From: JACNIV01 sp965370415
GTDB taxonomy: Bacteria > Cloacimonadota > Cloacimonadia > Cloacimonadales > TCS61
Direction of reading: 5' to 3'
Assembly (NCBI GenBank): GCA_965370415.1
Contig: CBDUTJ010000002.1
Coordinates: 1 to 64,000, forward strand
DNA: 64,000 nt
Shown: piece after piece, positions 45,801 through 56,100 of the stretch
How positions within the stretch are numbered: position 1 is the stretch's first letter
Layout: every line of letters starts with the position of its first letter
The notes under the pieces: model-generated
Databases searched by the model: none
Seen by the model: only the letters and a program-made list of their open reading frames with translations
What the model was told of the DNA's origin: nothing
Translations under genes and position numbers: made by a program

Positions 45801-45876
45801 TAAAGCTTATAATAGCACAAATTCAGATGCACTTTTGAAATCACATAAGAGGAAAGATTATTTGAATTTGGAATAA
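42865..45876 (+). CDS. Exported beta-helix protein with five invariant Arg-rich repeats
   Basis: The 1003-residue protein starts with a signal peptide (MKKLFFIFIFFLLSSFLYS) and the same helix start as its neighbours (IINVPADYTTIQAGIDAAA). The first 320 residues form the GGGI-type beta-helix. Residues 480-740 hold five copies of TPVLTNNRVR(S/N)SPQSSR, about 56-62 residues apart, joined by variable strands of the type (I/V)DSC-(E/D)-I-E-D-Y-x-x-G-I. The motif is kept although its codons differ widely between copies. The end is a beta-helix cap and the FN3-like module (YNIYTSSNPYSGW, KRFYFVKAYN), plus 17 residues. No enzyme motif is seen; binding of a charged ligand is a guess. Confidence 0.78.
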   Translation: MKKLFFIFIFFLLSSFLYSTIINVPADYTTIQAGIDAAADSDTVLVHTGTYVENINFIGKLITVGSLFLTTQNTSYISSTIIDGNSSGSVVTFESGEDSTAILYGFTITNGLASGIYPENYGGGIHCNSSSPSLENLKILENSADNGAGIGCLNNSNPNISNALIVQNTAINNGGAIYCGSSNPDIRNITSSNNLALGGGAIFAVNSNPLLKNSILWNDTAPEISVQSGQIDVSYTNVQGSWPGTGNLNVDPNFLDNTNYKLSILTPDGTAQNPCVDAGDPDDPVGSEPMPNGDRINMGAYGGTSQAAFSAQIANPNIPSGTTIYLPDYIYIFNISPIVPFDGYLQIEPRTVIILNGSLSFNVYGQINVGAARSDTVFITSDISAYGGTNITDSWQGFIFGADALDGSTFNNIIIENAENGVYLGFVTASLNNTKIIYEESSSRPSPGTGIIIGEGSNTLITGCEISGYTIGIDVYNESIRELTTPVLTNNRVRSSPQSSREDMYGIRLSGFVEAHIDSCEIEDYNYGIYYIGNGTATRDTPTLTNNRVRSSPQSSRNDSLFIGIYLENLINVEIDSCEVYEYLTGIEICNDPSTGTLSTPVLTNNRVRNSPQSSRQEAVGLKISGYVAATVDNCDIEDYDHGIQYIGTGDTFPVRETPVLTNNRVRSSPQSSRTSLLNGIFIDSLTTIIIDDCDIEDYETAIEICNSNTGREHSTPVLTNNRVRNSPQSSRNIFVGLRLSGDVNGTVEYNEFVDCDSAIVIIGIDTAALIQYNLIYLTDILVNSVAIYAYESGDLTINDNTVYQYEYGIISDDAFINFFNNIFWNDSPTVEPVTIDPYFLTGIYNDISRPGGVLYPGTGNINSNPMFVDVVAEDFNIEWNSPCIDSGDPTTPFDPDGTFNDIGLYYFDQPDYLNIPQNLYMDIDEGSINLSWDLVSGAIGYNIYTSSNPYSGWSLYDFNVRALSWSEIVSGEKRFYFVKAYNSTNSDALLKSHKRKDYLNLE

Positions 45877-46210
45877 ATAATTCTTTCAGCTGAATCTCCA
45901 GGGATAATTTATTATCTAGAAGCGAAAATTCAAATTTTCGCTTCTTTTTATCAATAACTCATTTTAACCCAGATAATGCAATAGTATTTCGCGGATAGCA
46001 CTATATTATTCTGTCTGAGTGAGTTGCAAAATTGTCCCTGAATATCTTCAGATATGCACTAAAATTTTCCAACTCATCAACCTAAAAGAATCTAGCACTC
46101 TACATCAAAATCCTACTGCACAATCTGGGTTTAACCAACAAAACATTTGACATTCAAAGTTGATCTCTATTTATCAAATCAAAGTTAATTCTATTATTTT
46201 GAGAGGTAGA
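45877..46210. other. Intergenic region
   Basis: Apart from the terminator at 45917-45950, I see only AT-rich DNA without repeats and, at 46148-46153, a TTGACA box about 58 bases before the next ATG, which may be part of the promoter of the cyclase gene. Confidence 0.5.
45917..45950 (+). terminator. Intrinsic terminator after the beta-helix gene
   Basis: AGAAGCGAAAATT CA AATTTTCGCTTCT is followed by TTTTATC; a 13-bp stem 40 bases after the stop. Confidence 0.9.
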
Positions 46211-49200
46211 ATGAAAAACCTGGTTCCTGTATTAATTTTAGAGAATTTTCAAAAGAAAAAATTGCATGGATCTTTGTCAGCTGTTACTATGTTCATTGAT
46301 ATTTCCGGATTCACAGCAATGACGCAATCGCTCATGAAAAACGACAAGGAAGGTGCAGAGATCCTGACAGAAATCATTAATAAAATTTTCACTCCCTCCA
46401 TCGATAAAATCTATCAAAATAACGGTTTTGTTTCAACTTTTGCAGGTGATGCTTTTACCTCGATTTTCCCTATTGATAGAAGCTCGCCTGATAATGCCGT
46501 ATTTTCCGCTATTGAAATTCAGAATATTTTTAAAAAAATCGGAAAGCAAAATACAAAATTCGGAACATACAACTTAAAAGTTAAAATCGGTCTTTCCATT
46601 GGGAAAGTTGAATGGCGAATTGTAACTTCCAATGAAAAGAATAGTTATTTTTTTCGTGGTAAAGTAATAGACAATGCTGCCAGAAGTGAAAGCCGATGTA
46701 AGGCAGGTGAGATTATTATTGATAATTCTCTAAAAAAAGCTACCGGTTTTCCTGTTCTAAAGAAATCAGCTAATTTTTTTCTGGTAAATCCATTTCCAAA
46801 AAAGATCCATACCCAAATTAAAAAGCAATCGGAAACAAATTATGATTTGAATCCGTTCATTTCCAAATCTATCTTAACATTATCTTCAAAAGGAGAATTC
46901 AGGAGTGTGATCTCATGTTTTATATCTTTTGAGGAAAAGGAAGAATTTCATAAAGGCTTGGCAGAAATCATTTCTCTTGCTGAAGATTATGGAGGTTATT
47001 TCAATAAAATTGATTTTAGTGATAAAGGTGGTGTAGTTCTGGTTTTGTTTGGTGCTCCCATTACTAAAGAGCAGATGGAAATCCGTGCCTGCAGTTTTAC
47101 CTTATCAGTTATGGAGATTGAAAATTTTATTTGTAGAATTGGTTTAAGCTATGGAGTTGCTTTCGCAGGATTTGTTGGAAGTAAAAAGCGCGAGGAATAT
47201 ACTTCTCTTGGAATGTCGGTTAATCTTGCTTCAAGACTTATGATGAAAGCTCGATGGAAGGAGATTTTCATTGATAGTTTTATTTTTGAAAAAGTGAAAG
47301 AGAATTTTGATGTTTCATTTATAGGTAATTTCAAGTTAAAAGGATTTACACAAAAAATTTCAACCTATAAATTGAATAAAAAAATTAAACTCGTGAAAAC
47401 AGCAGGTTTTGAAGGAAAACTTTTTGGTAGAGAAACAGAATTGAAAAAAATCAAAAGCCTGATAAACAAAATAAATACAAATAAACTCAGTGGTATCATT
47501 TATAATGAAGGTGCTGCAGGAATTGGAAAAAGCAGACTGATTCATGAAATAAAACAATCATATCCTTCAAATGAATATCACTGGATTTATATGCCCTGTG
47601 ATGCAATTTTGAGAAAAAGTTTTAATCCGGTAAAATCCTTTTTATCTAATTTCTTTATCCAGTCAGAACAAAACACCCCGGAAATTAATAAAATCAACTT
47701 CGAGGAAAAAATCAGTACGCTTTCTTTTCTCACACAAGATAAAAAAATACAAAAAGAACTCAACAGGACAAAATCCTTTCTGGGAGCGTTAATAAGTCTT
47801 TTTTGGGAAGATTCTTTATACAGCCAATTGGACCCAAAATCGAGGTATTTGAACACCCTGTATGCTTTAACGAACTTGGTAAAACTTCTTTCTTTGAAAA
47901 AACATGTAATTATTGAATTTGAAGATGCAAACTGGATAGATAATGATACATTAAGTTTTATGGAAATCTTAACACCAAACATAGAGAATTTTCCGATAGT
48001 AATAATTGCTTCCTGTCGTTTTAATGATGATGAATCATCTTTCAGTTTAAATTTACAGGATGTAAAGGAAAGCAGGATAACACTCCGTCCTCTTGATAAA
48101 AATCCTGCAAAACTCTTGATTGAAGAGAGCTTAAACAAAGATGCACTGATACCCCAGGAAATACCGGATATAACTTTCAACATGGTTTGGAAAAAGAGTC
48201 AGGGAAATCCGTTTTTCATTGAACAGATCATTTTATATTTGAAAGAAAAAAACATCCTGGCTGATGATCTTTCCATAACCGGGAAAGATTTTGAAATACC
48301 TGCAAATATAAATTCGATAATCGTTGCAAGGATCGATAAATTGAATCCTGAATTAAAAGATTTCACAAAAACAGCTTCAGTTCTTGGAAATAATTTCACT
48401 AAAAAAATATTAAGTTCAATGTTAAAGAACGTGGAAATTGATAAATATATTAAAGACGGAGAAAAAGAGAATATCTGGTTTTCTGAAAACAAGATCAACC
48501 ATGTTTTCAAAAATGTTTTTATCAGGGAAAGTATTTACGAGCTGATATTGAAAAAAGATTTACGAAACTTTCATAAGCTTGCTGCTAAATCGATCGAGAA
48601 TATTTATAAAAGTGGAATTGAAAATTATTATGCTGATCTCGCTTATAATTATGATAAAGCAGAAATATTCAAAAAAGCTATCTATTACTTAGAAAAAGCT
48701 GGAGATCATGAAAAAAATCTATATCATAATTTGGTTGCAATTGAATACTACGAAAGATTAATTAATATAATAAATTCTCAAAAAGACATAAATAATAAAT
48801 TAAAATTTAAAATAATTCTCAATAAAATAGAGTTGCTGCTTTTGGTTGGTGATACCGAACCTGCAAAAGTAGAAATAGGAAAATTGAATCCTGAATCAAT
48901 AAAAAAAATCGAGCAAAGAGACAGGTATTTCTATTTATCTGCACGCAGATTTATGGTGATGGAAAACTTCATCGAGTTGAAAAAATATATTCAGCAAATT
49001 ATTAAAAAATTAAAAACAGATTATTATAAATATTTTGTAGAGATCTATCTTCTGGAAGCTTTGAGATACTTAAATGAAGCTGAAGAATTTGAAAGCCGAG
49101 CTTACAAATTACTGAATATTTTGAAATCAAAAAACGAACTATTTTTTGAAGGTAGACTCTCAAACACAATGGGAATTTTTTATTTAAAAAAAGCACAATA

Positions 49201-50029
49201 TAGTAACGCAATGACGTATTTCCAAAGAAATTATGAAATTGTTAAAAAGGGAAAAAATAAAACTTTGATCCAGGCTGCTATTCATAACATTGGAATTGTG
49301 CATTCTCGTCTTGGAGATAGGAAAAAAGCAATGGAATTTTATCAAAAGGCTCTCAATATCGCAGAGGAAATCGGAAGTAAATATGCTGCCAGTAAATTGC
49401 TGTCAGATATTGCAATGGTACATACTTCAGAAGGAAATGTAGAGAAAGCTATCGACCATTATAAAAAGGGATTAGATCTTGCCAGAACTATTGGGAATAA
49501 AACTCAGGAGGGTTTGATTTTATATAATCTTGGAGATGCCTATTACCGTTTGGAAAAATTTACACAAGCACTTGATTATCTTTATTGTTCAAAAAATATG
49601 TGTGAAAAAATACAGGACCTGGTTGGGATTACTTTTGCGAATGATATAATTGGAGATATTCTTTTTAGAATGAATAAGTTTAAAAAAGCAAAGGAAATGT
49701 ACACTAATAATCTGAAACTTCAAAAAAAACTGAATGACATTGAGGGTATTGCGCATACTTACGGAAACCTGGGTAATTGTGCAAAAGCTGCCAAACAATT
49801 TAATGAAGCAGAAAAATATTTTGTAGAACAACAGAAAACCTTAGCTGAAGTTGGTGATAAAGAAGGAGAAGGAAAAGCTTTCTTCAATTGGGCAATGCTG
49901 GAAATAGAAAGAAAAAATCCTGCTGAAGCAAAACAAAAGTTAAGAAAGGCATTAGCATTGTTTGAAGCCTCTTCGTTCCAGATTGGAATAAATTTAGCAA
50001 AAGGACAAATAGAGTTATTGAAGAAATAA
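46211..50029 (+). CDS. Class III nucleotidyl cyclase-like / AAA ATPase / TPR regulator
   Basis: The ATG at 46211 follows GAGAGG. The 1272-residue cytoplasmic protein has a first cyclase domain (about 18-190) with FIDISGFTAM and FAGDAFTSIF, which carry the two metal-binding Asp. A second, divergent cyclase domain (about 230-395; CFISFEEKEEF, DKGGVVLVLFGAP, EYTSLGMSVNLASRLM) lacks a clear first Asp. Next comes an AAA/STAND-type ATPase (FGRETELKKI, Walker A GAAGIGKSR, about 400-750), then about a dozen TPRs (880-1270), such as GDRKKAMEFYQKALNIAEEIGS. The order equals that of mammalian soluble adenylyl cyclase and related bacterial proteins. It may make cAMP on a ligand or protein cue. No partner gene lies beside it. 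Confidence 0.82.
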   Translation: MKNLVPVLILENFQKKKLHGSLSAVTMFIDISGFTAMTQSLMKNDKEGAEILTEIINKIFTPSIDKIYQNNGFVSTFAGDAFTSIFPIDRSSPDNAVFSAIEIQNIFKKIGKQNTKFGTYNLKVKIGLSIGKVEWRIVTSNEKNSYFFRGKVIDNAARSESRCKAGEIIIDNSLKKATGFPVLKKSANFFLVNPFPKKIHTQIKKQSETNYDLNPFISKSILTLSSKGEFRSVISCFISFEEKEEFHKGLAEIISLAEDYGGYFNKIDFSDKGGVVLVLFGAPITKEQMEIRACSFTLSVMEIENFICRIGLSYGVAFAGFVGSKKREEYTSLGMSVNLASRLMMKARWKEIFIDSFIFEKVKENFDVSFIGNFKLKGFTQKISTYKLNKKIKLVKTAGFEGKLFGRETELKKIKSLINKINTNKLSGIIYNEGAAGIGKSRLIHEIKQSYPSNEYHWIYMPCDAILRKSFNPVKSFLSNFFIQSEQNTPEINKINFEEKISTLSFLTQDKKIQKELNRTKSFLGALISLFWEDSLYSQLDPKSRYLNTLYALTNLVKLLSLKKHVIIEFEDANWIDNDTLSFMEILTPNIENFPIVIIASCRFNDDESSFSLNLQDVKESRITLRPLDKNPAKLLIEESLNKDALIPQEIPDITFNMVWKKSQGNPFFIEQIILYLKEKNILADDLSITGKDFEIPANINSIIVARIDKLNPELKDFTKTASVLGNNFTKKILSSMLKNVEIDKYIKDGEKENIWFSENKINHVFKNVFIRESIYELILKKDLRNFHKLAAKSIENIYKSGIENYYADLAYNYDKAEIFKKAIYYLEKAGDHEKNLYHNLVAIEYYERLINIINSQKDINNKLKFKIILNKIELLLLVGDTEPAKVEIGKLNPESIKKIEQRDRYFYLSARRFMVMENFIELKKYIQQIIKKLKTDYYKYFVEIYLLEALRYLNEAEEFESRAYKLLNILKSKNELFFEGRLSNTMGIFYLKKAQYSNAMTYFQRNYEIVKKGKNKTLIQAAIHNIGIVHSRLGDRKKAMEFYQKALNIAEEIGSKYAASKLLSDIAMVHTSEGNVEKAIDHYKKGLDLARTIGNKTQEGLILYNLGDAYYRLEKFTQALDYLYCSKNMCEKIQDLVGITFANDIIGDILFRMNKFKKAKEMYTNNLKLQKKLNDIEGIAHTYGNLGNCAKAAKQFNEAEKYFVEQQKTLAEVGDKEGEGKAFFNWAMLEIERKNPAEAKQKLRKALALFEASSFQIGINLAKGQIELLKK

Positions 50030-50112
50030 AAAATAAATTTCAAGTATCTTTCATAACTTAAGTGAAAATTACATGAAAAATTAATTCACTGCAGTTATTT
50101 GAATGCTACTTA

Positions 50113-50185
50113 ATAAAAAACAAAGCCCCGCTTTGCAGGGCTTTGTCAACAGTATGAGTCACACCAATATGTTGATGTGACTCTA
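50113..50185 (-). terminator. Terminator and second hairpin after the large subtilase gene
   Basis: On the minus strand ACAAAGCCC / GGGCTTTGT (50120-50128, 50138-50146) is followed by TTTTTTATT, an intrinsic terminator for the gene ending at 50197. A second stem, GAGTCACA / TGTGACTC (about 50157-50183), lies between it and the stop. Confidence 0.85.
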
Positions 50186-50196
50186 TTTTATTGATT

Positions 50197-53100
50197 TTAC
50201 CTTCTCCTGAACCTTTGGTTTTTTTTCGTGTTGATATTATCAGAAGCTGTGCAGGTTCTCTCAGCAGTTACCTGATAGAAATATTTTATACCCGTAGCAA
50301 TTTCAGAATAGCTTTCAGTAGAAGATGTAAATATATCTGCTCCAGCAAAATCATACGGATCTGTTGAACGATAGATCTTATATTGATCTACTGTGATAGG
50401 ATATGTCCAGTTTAGTTCTACCTCATTAGTTCCTGCATTATATTGAATTGTCAGATCATCAATTACAGGAAAAGGATTCCAGGTAATCGCATCAGGTCCC
50501 CAGACGTTGTTCCCTTCCTCTAATTCTGTGATATCTTCATAAGTATCAACCTGAATATAGGAGTTCCATGATTCTACAACATCATTGACAACATCAAAAT
50601 CAACAACTATAAAATCTCCTGCAGGAATTCCAGAAGTTATATATTCAGATTGATCACCAGTTTCAAAAGGAGCTGGAGGAGAACCAGGATTATGGTAAAG
50701 GTCAAGATAGAATCCGGTACCACCCGAAATACTGACATTACCATTGTTATAAACTGTTACTGATGCTGTAATCATATCACAAACATAAGGATTCGTATCT
50801 GTCCATATAACATTTGTAATATCCAGGTCAGGGTTATAACCATCCCAGTGGATAAGATCGTGAAGATCATATTCGTAGTCAGGACCAGCGAAGTCACCGG
50901 TTGCACTTATCAATGTAATCGTACCCTGATCAATAGTTTTAGCTACGTTAAAATCACTGGATGATGCATCCGGGAAGTTGGCACCGGTTATTGTCACGTC
51001 ATCGAAATTATCGATAAGTAAAAGGGTAGCAAAACCCACAAAACCATTTTGGAAAATGGAATAATTAAAGGGGTATGTTGGGTCAACAATTCCGCCATCC
51101 CAAACAAAGACACCATTTTCTGTCATGTATTCAAATAAACCATATTCCGCACCAATCGTACCTCCCGAGTAAACATTAAAGTAGTAATTTCCTGATGTAA
51201 GGTGGGTAATGGTGGCTAAGTTGCCAGGAGCACCCAGCACTTCCAGCGTTCCACCGTTGTACACATTTAAACTTTTTGCAGCACCAATTTCAAGTGTGCT
51301 ATTGGCTTCCATGTATAATACACCTCCACTATTGACAGTTACGTTACCACTGACGGAGATTGTATTATCATTTGAATAAAGAGCTCCGGGATTAATTGTC
51401 AGGTCGTTTCCAACAGTTACCGGGCCAAATAAATCCAGATGATCAGCTGAAGACACTTTATCTAATGTAAGGTTATAGAATGTTTCTCCCGGGGTAATAC
51501 TTACATCACCTGTACCGTCAAAAATAACAGTATTTGTAGAAGGCACAAATCCACCGGAGCCTACATTATTTGTCCAGTTTCCACCAACATAGAGATCATC
51601 ATTAGTAAAATTACAACTTAGTATTCCACTATTTATGGAAAGGTCATTCTGAACATGGATTTCCTGCATTAAAGCAGCAAAAATACCAGGGTTACGGTTT
51701 ATAACTAAATCATAAAAGTAATTGCCGTTCGAACAGTAAACTGCATTATCAGCACCACCACCTATGATCTCTACAATACCTCCTGTTGGCTGGAATGTTC
51801 CGGTGTAAACTCCATAAAAAGCTCCACCTGTTCTGATGGTGCCTCCACTGATATTTGTGGTCGCAGTAGAAGCGAAATAAGTGCTGTTATTGGTTATTTC
51901 AAAAAGTCCATCACTTAAGTTGAAAGTACCTTGGAGAAACCTCCATGCCCTATCTCTAGCAGATTCGTCATTTATAAAGCTACCACCATTTATTGTCAAT
52001 GTGCCTGTAGTTGCAAGTTCAAATTCTCCATGAACTAGTACATCTCCATCACCCACATCCAGAAGGCCATTCAGAGTGAAATCGGTATCGATTTCAAAAT
52101 TACCTCCTCTTGACCTGGAATCCTTCGAGTTCTTTGGATTCTTGGTTATACTAATGTCATTTTGATTTTCTCTATTTCCATTTGCAGAGAACAGATTTGT
52201 GTTTCCTCCATCCACAGGACCATCATAAACATAAACTGTACTGGTTGGATCATCAGTGAAATTACCATGAACAATCATTGAATTATTCATAAACTCCATG
52301 GTATTACCTGCCTGTAAGTCAAAATTTCCATCAACTTGGATCAGTTGACTTGAGAGAGAATATAATCTAAATGGATTTACGGAAATAATATTTATATTTC
52401 CGAAAACAGACCCGGCAGCATCAACCTGAATACCTGTAATACCCGGACCACTAAAATTAATGGTGTTCCCGGTTGTGGCAGTCATCAAACCTCCAACGTC
52501 TACCCATAACCAGGAAGAAAGATTCACAACTCCAGCCGTTAAGTTTCCGAATGAACCACTTCGGAAAGCAAGATTGTCATAAGCTGCATTTCCAACATTC
52601 AGAATATCTGCTGGATTGGTCACATTTAGTGTGCCGTAAACATCTACATCATTAGCAACATCAACTGTATATCCATTCAGTGTCAGTGCCCCTGAAGTTA
52701 TATCAAGGTTGTTTGAAACAGAAAAGGAAGAATTCGCAGTTACGGTTGCACCTGTTTTATCGATATTCAAATCATAAAATGCAGTTGGTCCGATAATGTC
52801 TGAAGCAGAACTTCCATCAAATGTGACAGAACCACCGGTGGGAGAAAAGATTTCATTATAATCGCTAAAACTTCCAGCTAAGAATATCTCTCCTCCGGAT
52901 ACATTTTCTGTTGTTCCTGTATAGAAACGGATATTTTGTTCACTATTTAGTTCACTGCCGGAAATCATAGTTAAGGAACCACCAGAAGAGAAATATGGTC
53001 CATTACCCGTAACATTTACAGTTCCTCCGGAATCGATAATGAGTTCACCATAAACATTGGAATATAATGTGTTTATTGTATATGAATTGATATCAAGAAG

Positions 53101-56100
53101 ACCATACAAATTAGTAGAGTAGTTTACCTCCAGATCATAGGAACAGCCAGAAAGAGCAGCATTAGCTCCGGAGTCCACATAAAAATTATAAAAATAACTA
53201 TCAGGATCATCGATATCAACATTATTATTAACTACATGCCCATCAACATATATGTGTGTCGTTCCACCTGTTCCGTTGAATTGACTTCCATTGTAAAGAT
53301 GAATACTCTCAACATAATAATTCCCATCCGTTTGATTGAAAGTGCTGCCTGAATAATGAATTGCACTTCCATGCATTCCAGTTAAAGTTCCTAAATGAAT
53401 TGTTCCGGAAAGATCAACAATCGAACCTGAATATAAATAAAAATCGTCGCTAATTTCCAATATACCGTCAACTGTCAACTCTCCGTAGTTTAATACATCA
53501 TCACCAACATTAACGGTATTTCCATTAAGATTAAATGTCCCAGCATCGATCAATAAATCACCGTTAATATCCAATTCACTGGTTGCATTAACCGTATATG
53601 ATCGAGTAAGTTCAATCACAGATCCATCTCTGTCCTGGATTATTCTTTTCTTATTTTTCGAATCTACTTCTATCCTATCAGTTGCCGCTTTATTTATGTT
53701 AACATTATAGAAGTTACTGCCTGCACCCATACTCATAATTGCATCTGTAGAACCATATAGTTCAATTGTTCCACCTGTTGGATTAAAATCAGTACGAGTT
53801 CCTGTGAACCCATAAGCAGTTCTTATCGTTCCACCTGTGATACTTTCTGTAAGTGTATTTGATGAAGATAAACTAATTCCGCAAGAGGTAATATCAAGAA
53901 TACCACCACTCATTTCAATAGATGCATCTTCCTGGTATGGCCATACACAAAAAGAACCTGCAACTGTCATTGTACCTCCGAAAATATGTAGGTCACCTTT
54001 AAGGTCAACATAAGTACCGGTACCGGAGTTAGTAAGATCGATCGTTCCTCCGGAATTTAAATAAAAGCCGCCCTGTATTGCATTATCTAAAAGGTCATTA
54101 GCTGTAAAACTTCCTGATAAAACATCCACAGCGCCGGCTGTCCAGTCGTAGGCTGCACAAACAACATTTGTTCCATCCATAAGTAATGCATCGGATGATT
54201 TATCTACTTCAAGCTCGTTAAATGTTTCACTGGAGCAGTATTGATGACCGCTACTTCCATTAAATATAACTCTGCCTGTACCCTCTACAAATCCTGAAGC
54301 TCCAATATAGTTAGTCCAGTTTCCACCTACATAAACCGGGTCAACTCCGGGATTAAAAAATCCCTGATTGATTGTAACATTACCCATAGCTGTAAGACCA
54401 CCATTAGCAATGGTCATTCCTGTTGATGAGCTAAAAACAACGTTATTAAATATGCCGTCATTTGTACTGTATTTATTCATGGATTGGGAGTTTCCATCAA
54501 AAATTACCGAACCTGTATTGGCGCTTAGTGTAAAGTCAAATGTACCATAGTAGTTAAAATAGCCTCTCATTATAATGTCATTGTCTGACCGACTGTTAAA
54601 AATACCGTCGGAAGAAATAAAAGTTAAAGCGTTTATGACCAGGTCTTCAGTACAAAGATTACTAACTTGTGCCATAGCTCCTCCTGATTTGTAAACCCTT
54701 AGATTATTAAAACTACAGTTGTCACTGTAACATCTTATCCAACTACTGGAAGATCCTTCAAAATCAACAAATCCAAGCGTTGGGTTGACATTAGCTCCAC
54801 TATTAAAATTCCAGTCTCCATATACGTTAATATAAGAACTATAAGCTGTAACATTAAGGGATGAACCGGAATTCCATGCAACATCTCCCATTATATTTAT
54901 ATTGGCATCATCCTGCAACATACCAATCTCTCCAGAGATATACATATCTCCATTTACAACTAGAGTCATGCCATTTATACTGAGGGTGGCACCTGAATCA
55001 AGATCCAGGTTATCACAAACAGCAGAGCCAGAGCTGATAACCGGTGAATATGGAGTACCAGCAGGAATGGTAACATCGACAGTTGAAGTTGGTACAGCTA
55101 CATCATCCCAGTTTAACGGATTGTTCCAGTCATCACTAATGGTACCTATCCATAATCCTGGCGTTCCTAGTACTCTAAGTGTGTAATCCTCTGTTTCGCC
55201 ATAAGAACTTGTACCGCAGGGATTCTGACTGTATGAGTAAACCATACGGACTCTCATAGTAGTATATCCTAAGGTGGCAGTTGAAGGAATACTGATAGTT
55301 GTTGAATATGGTGCCGAGCTAATTCCGAGAATGTAATCTTCACCGGTATCGGTAAAATCGCCATCATGGTTCCAATCAACCCATGCATATACATCATCTC
55401 CTGTGTAAGCGTTCCCGAGGGTAGCAGTTATGGTATAGTTACTACCTTTTGAAACCTCGGTTACCATGCCGGTATAGTTTGCATAACCTCCGGGGGCTAG
55501 GTCAGAAGTATTATCAATATCACCCATTGTAACATTCTGGATATATTCCCATTCATTAGTTGCTCTTGCATCGCAATAAGTTTCTATTGGAGGAGTGGTC
55601 AGTCCGGTAACAATCAAGGCATAAGCCTGTTGGCCACCAGATAAGCTGCCATCATGGTCAACGCGTAATGTATAATATCCTGCTGACGGGCTTTGGATAT
55701 TTACAACTTCAACATTGTCCCGCCAATTCTCAGCTGAATGTGTAGCAGCAGCGGACGGGCTGTAGGGATTTAGTTTCCAGGCATAATAAGTAGCTGCTGC
55801 TTCATCATAAATTTTCAGGTCTAGTTCATTTACAAGCATCGAAGTTGTAGGGTTTAACTGAGGGCTTAATGGTGTGGCTGCTGGGTCTGTCCAGCACAAT
55901 GTTACATTAATATCCGTAGTACCATCACAGTAATATGTATAGTCAATTGTTTGTCCGTTTTCCAGGATGCCTTCAACAATCAATCCTCCTTCAGTATTAT
56001 CCATGATTATTAAATCAGCAGCACCGGTTGCATTTAATAAACCCCATCCGAACATATAATCCGGGCCATCTGCGGGACCTGCTTCATTGGCAGTGTTAAT

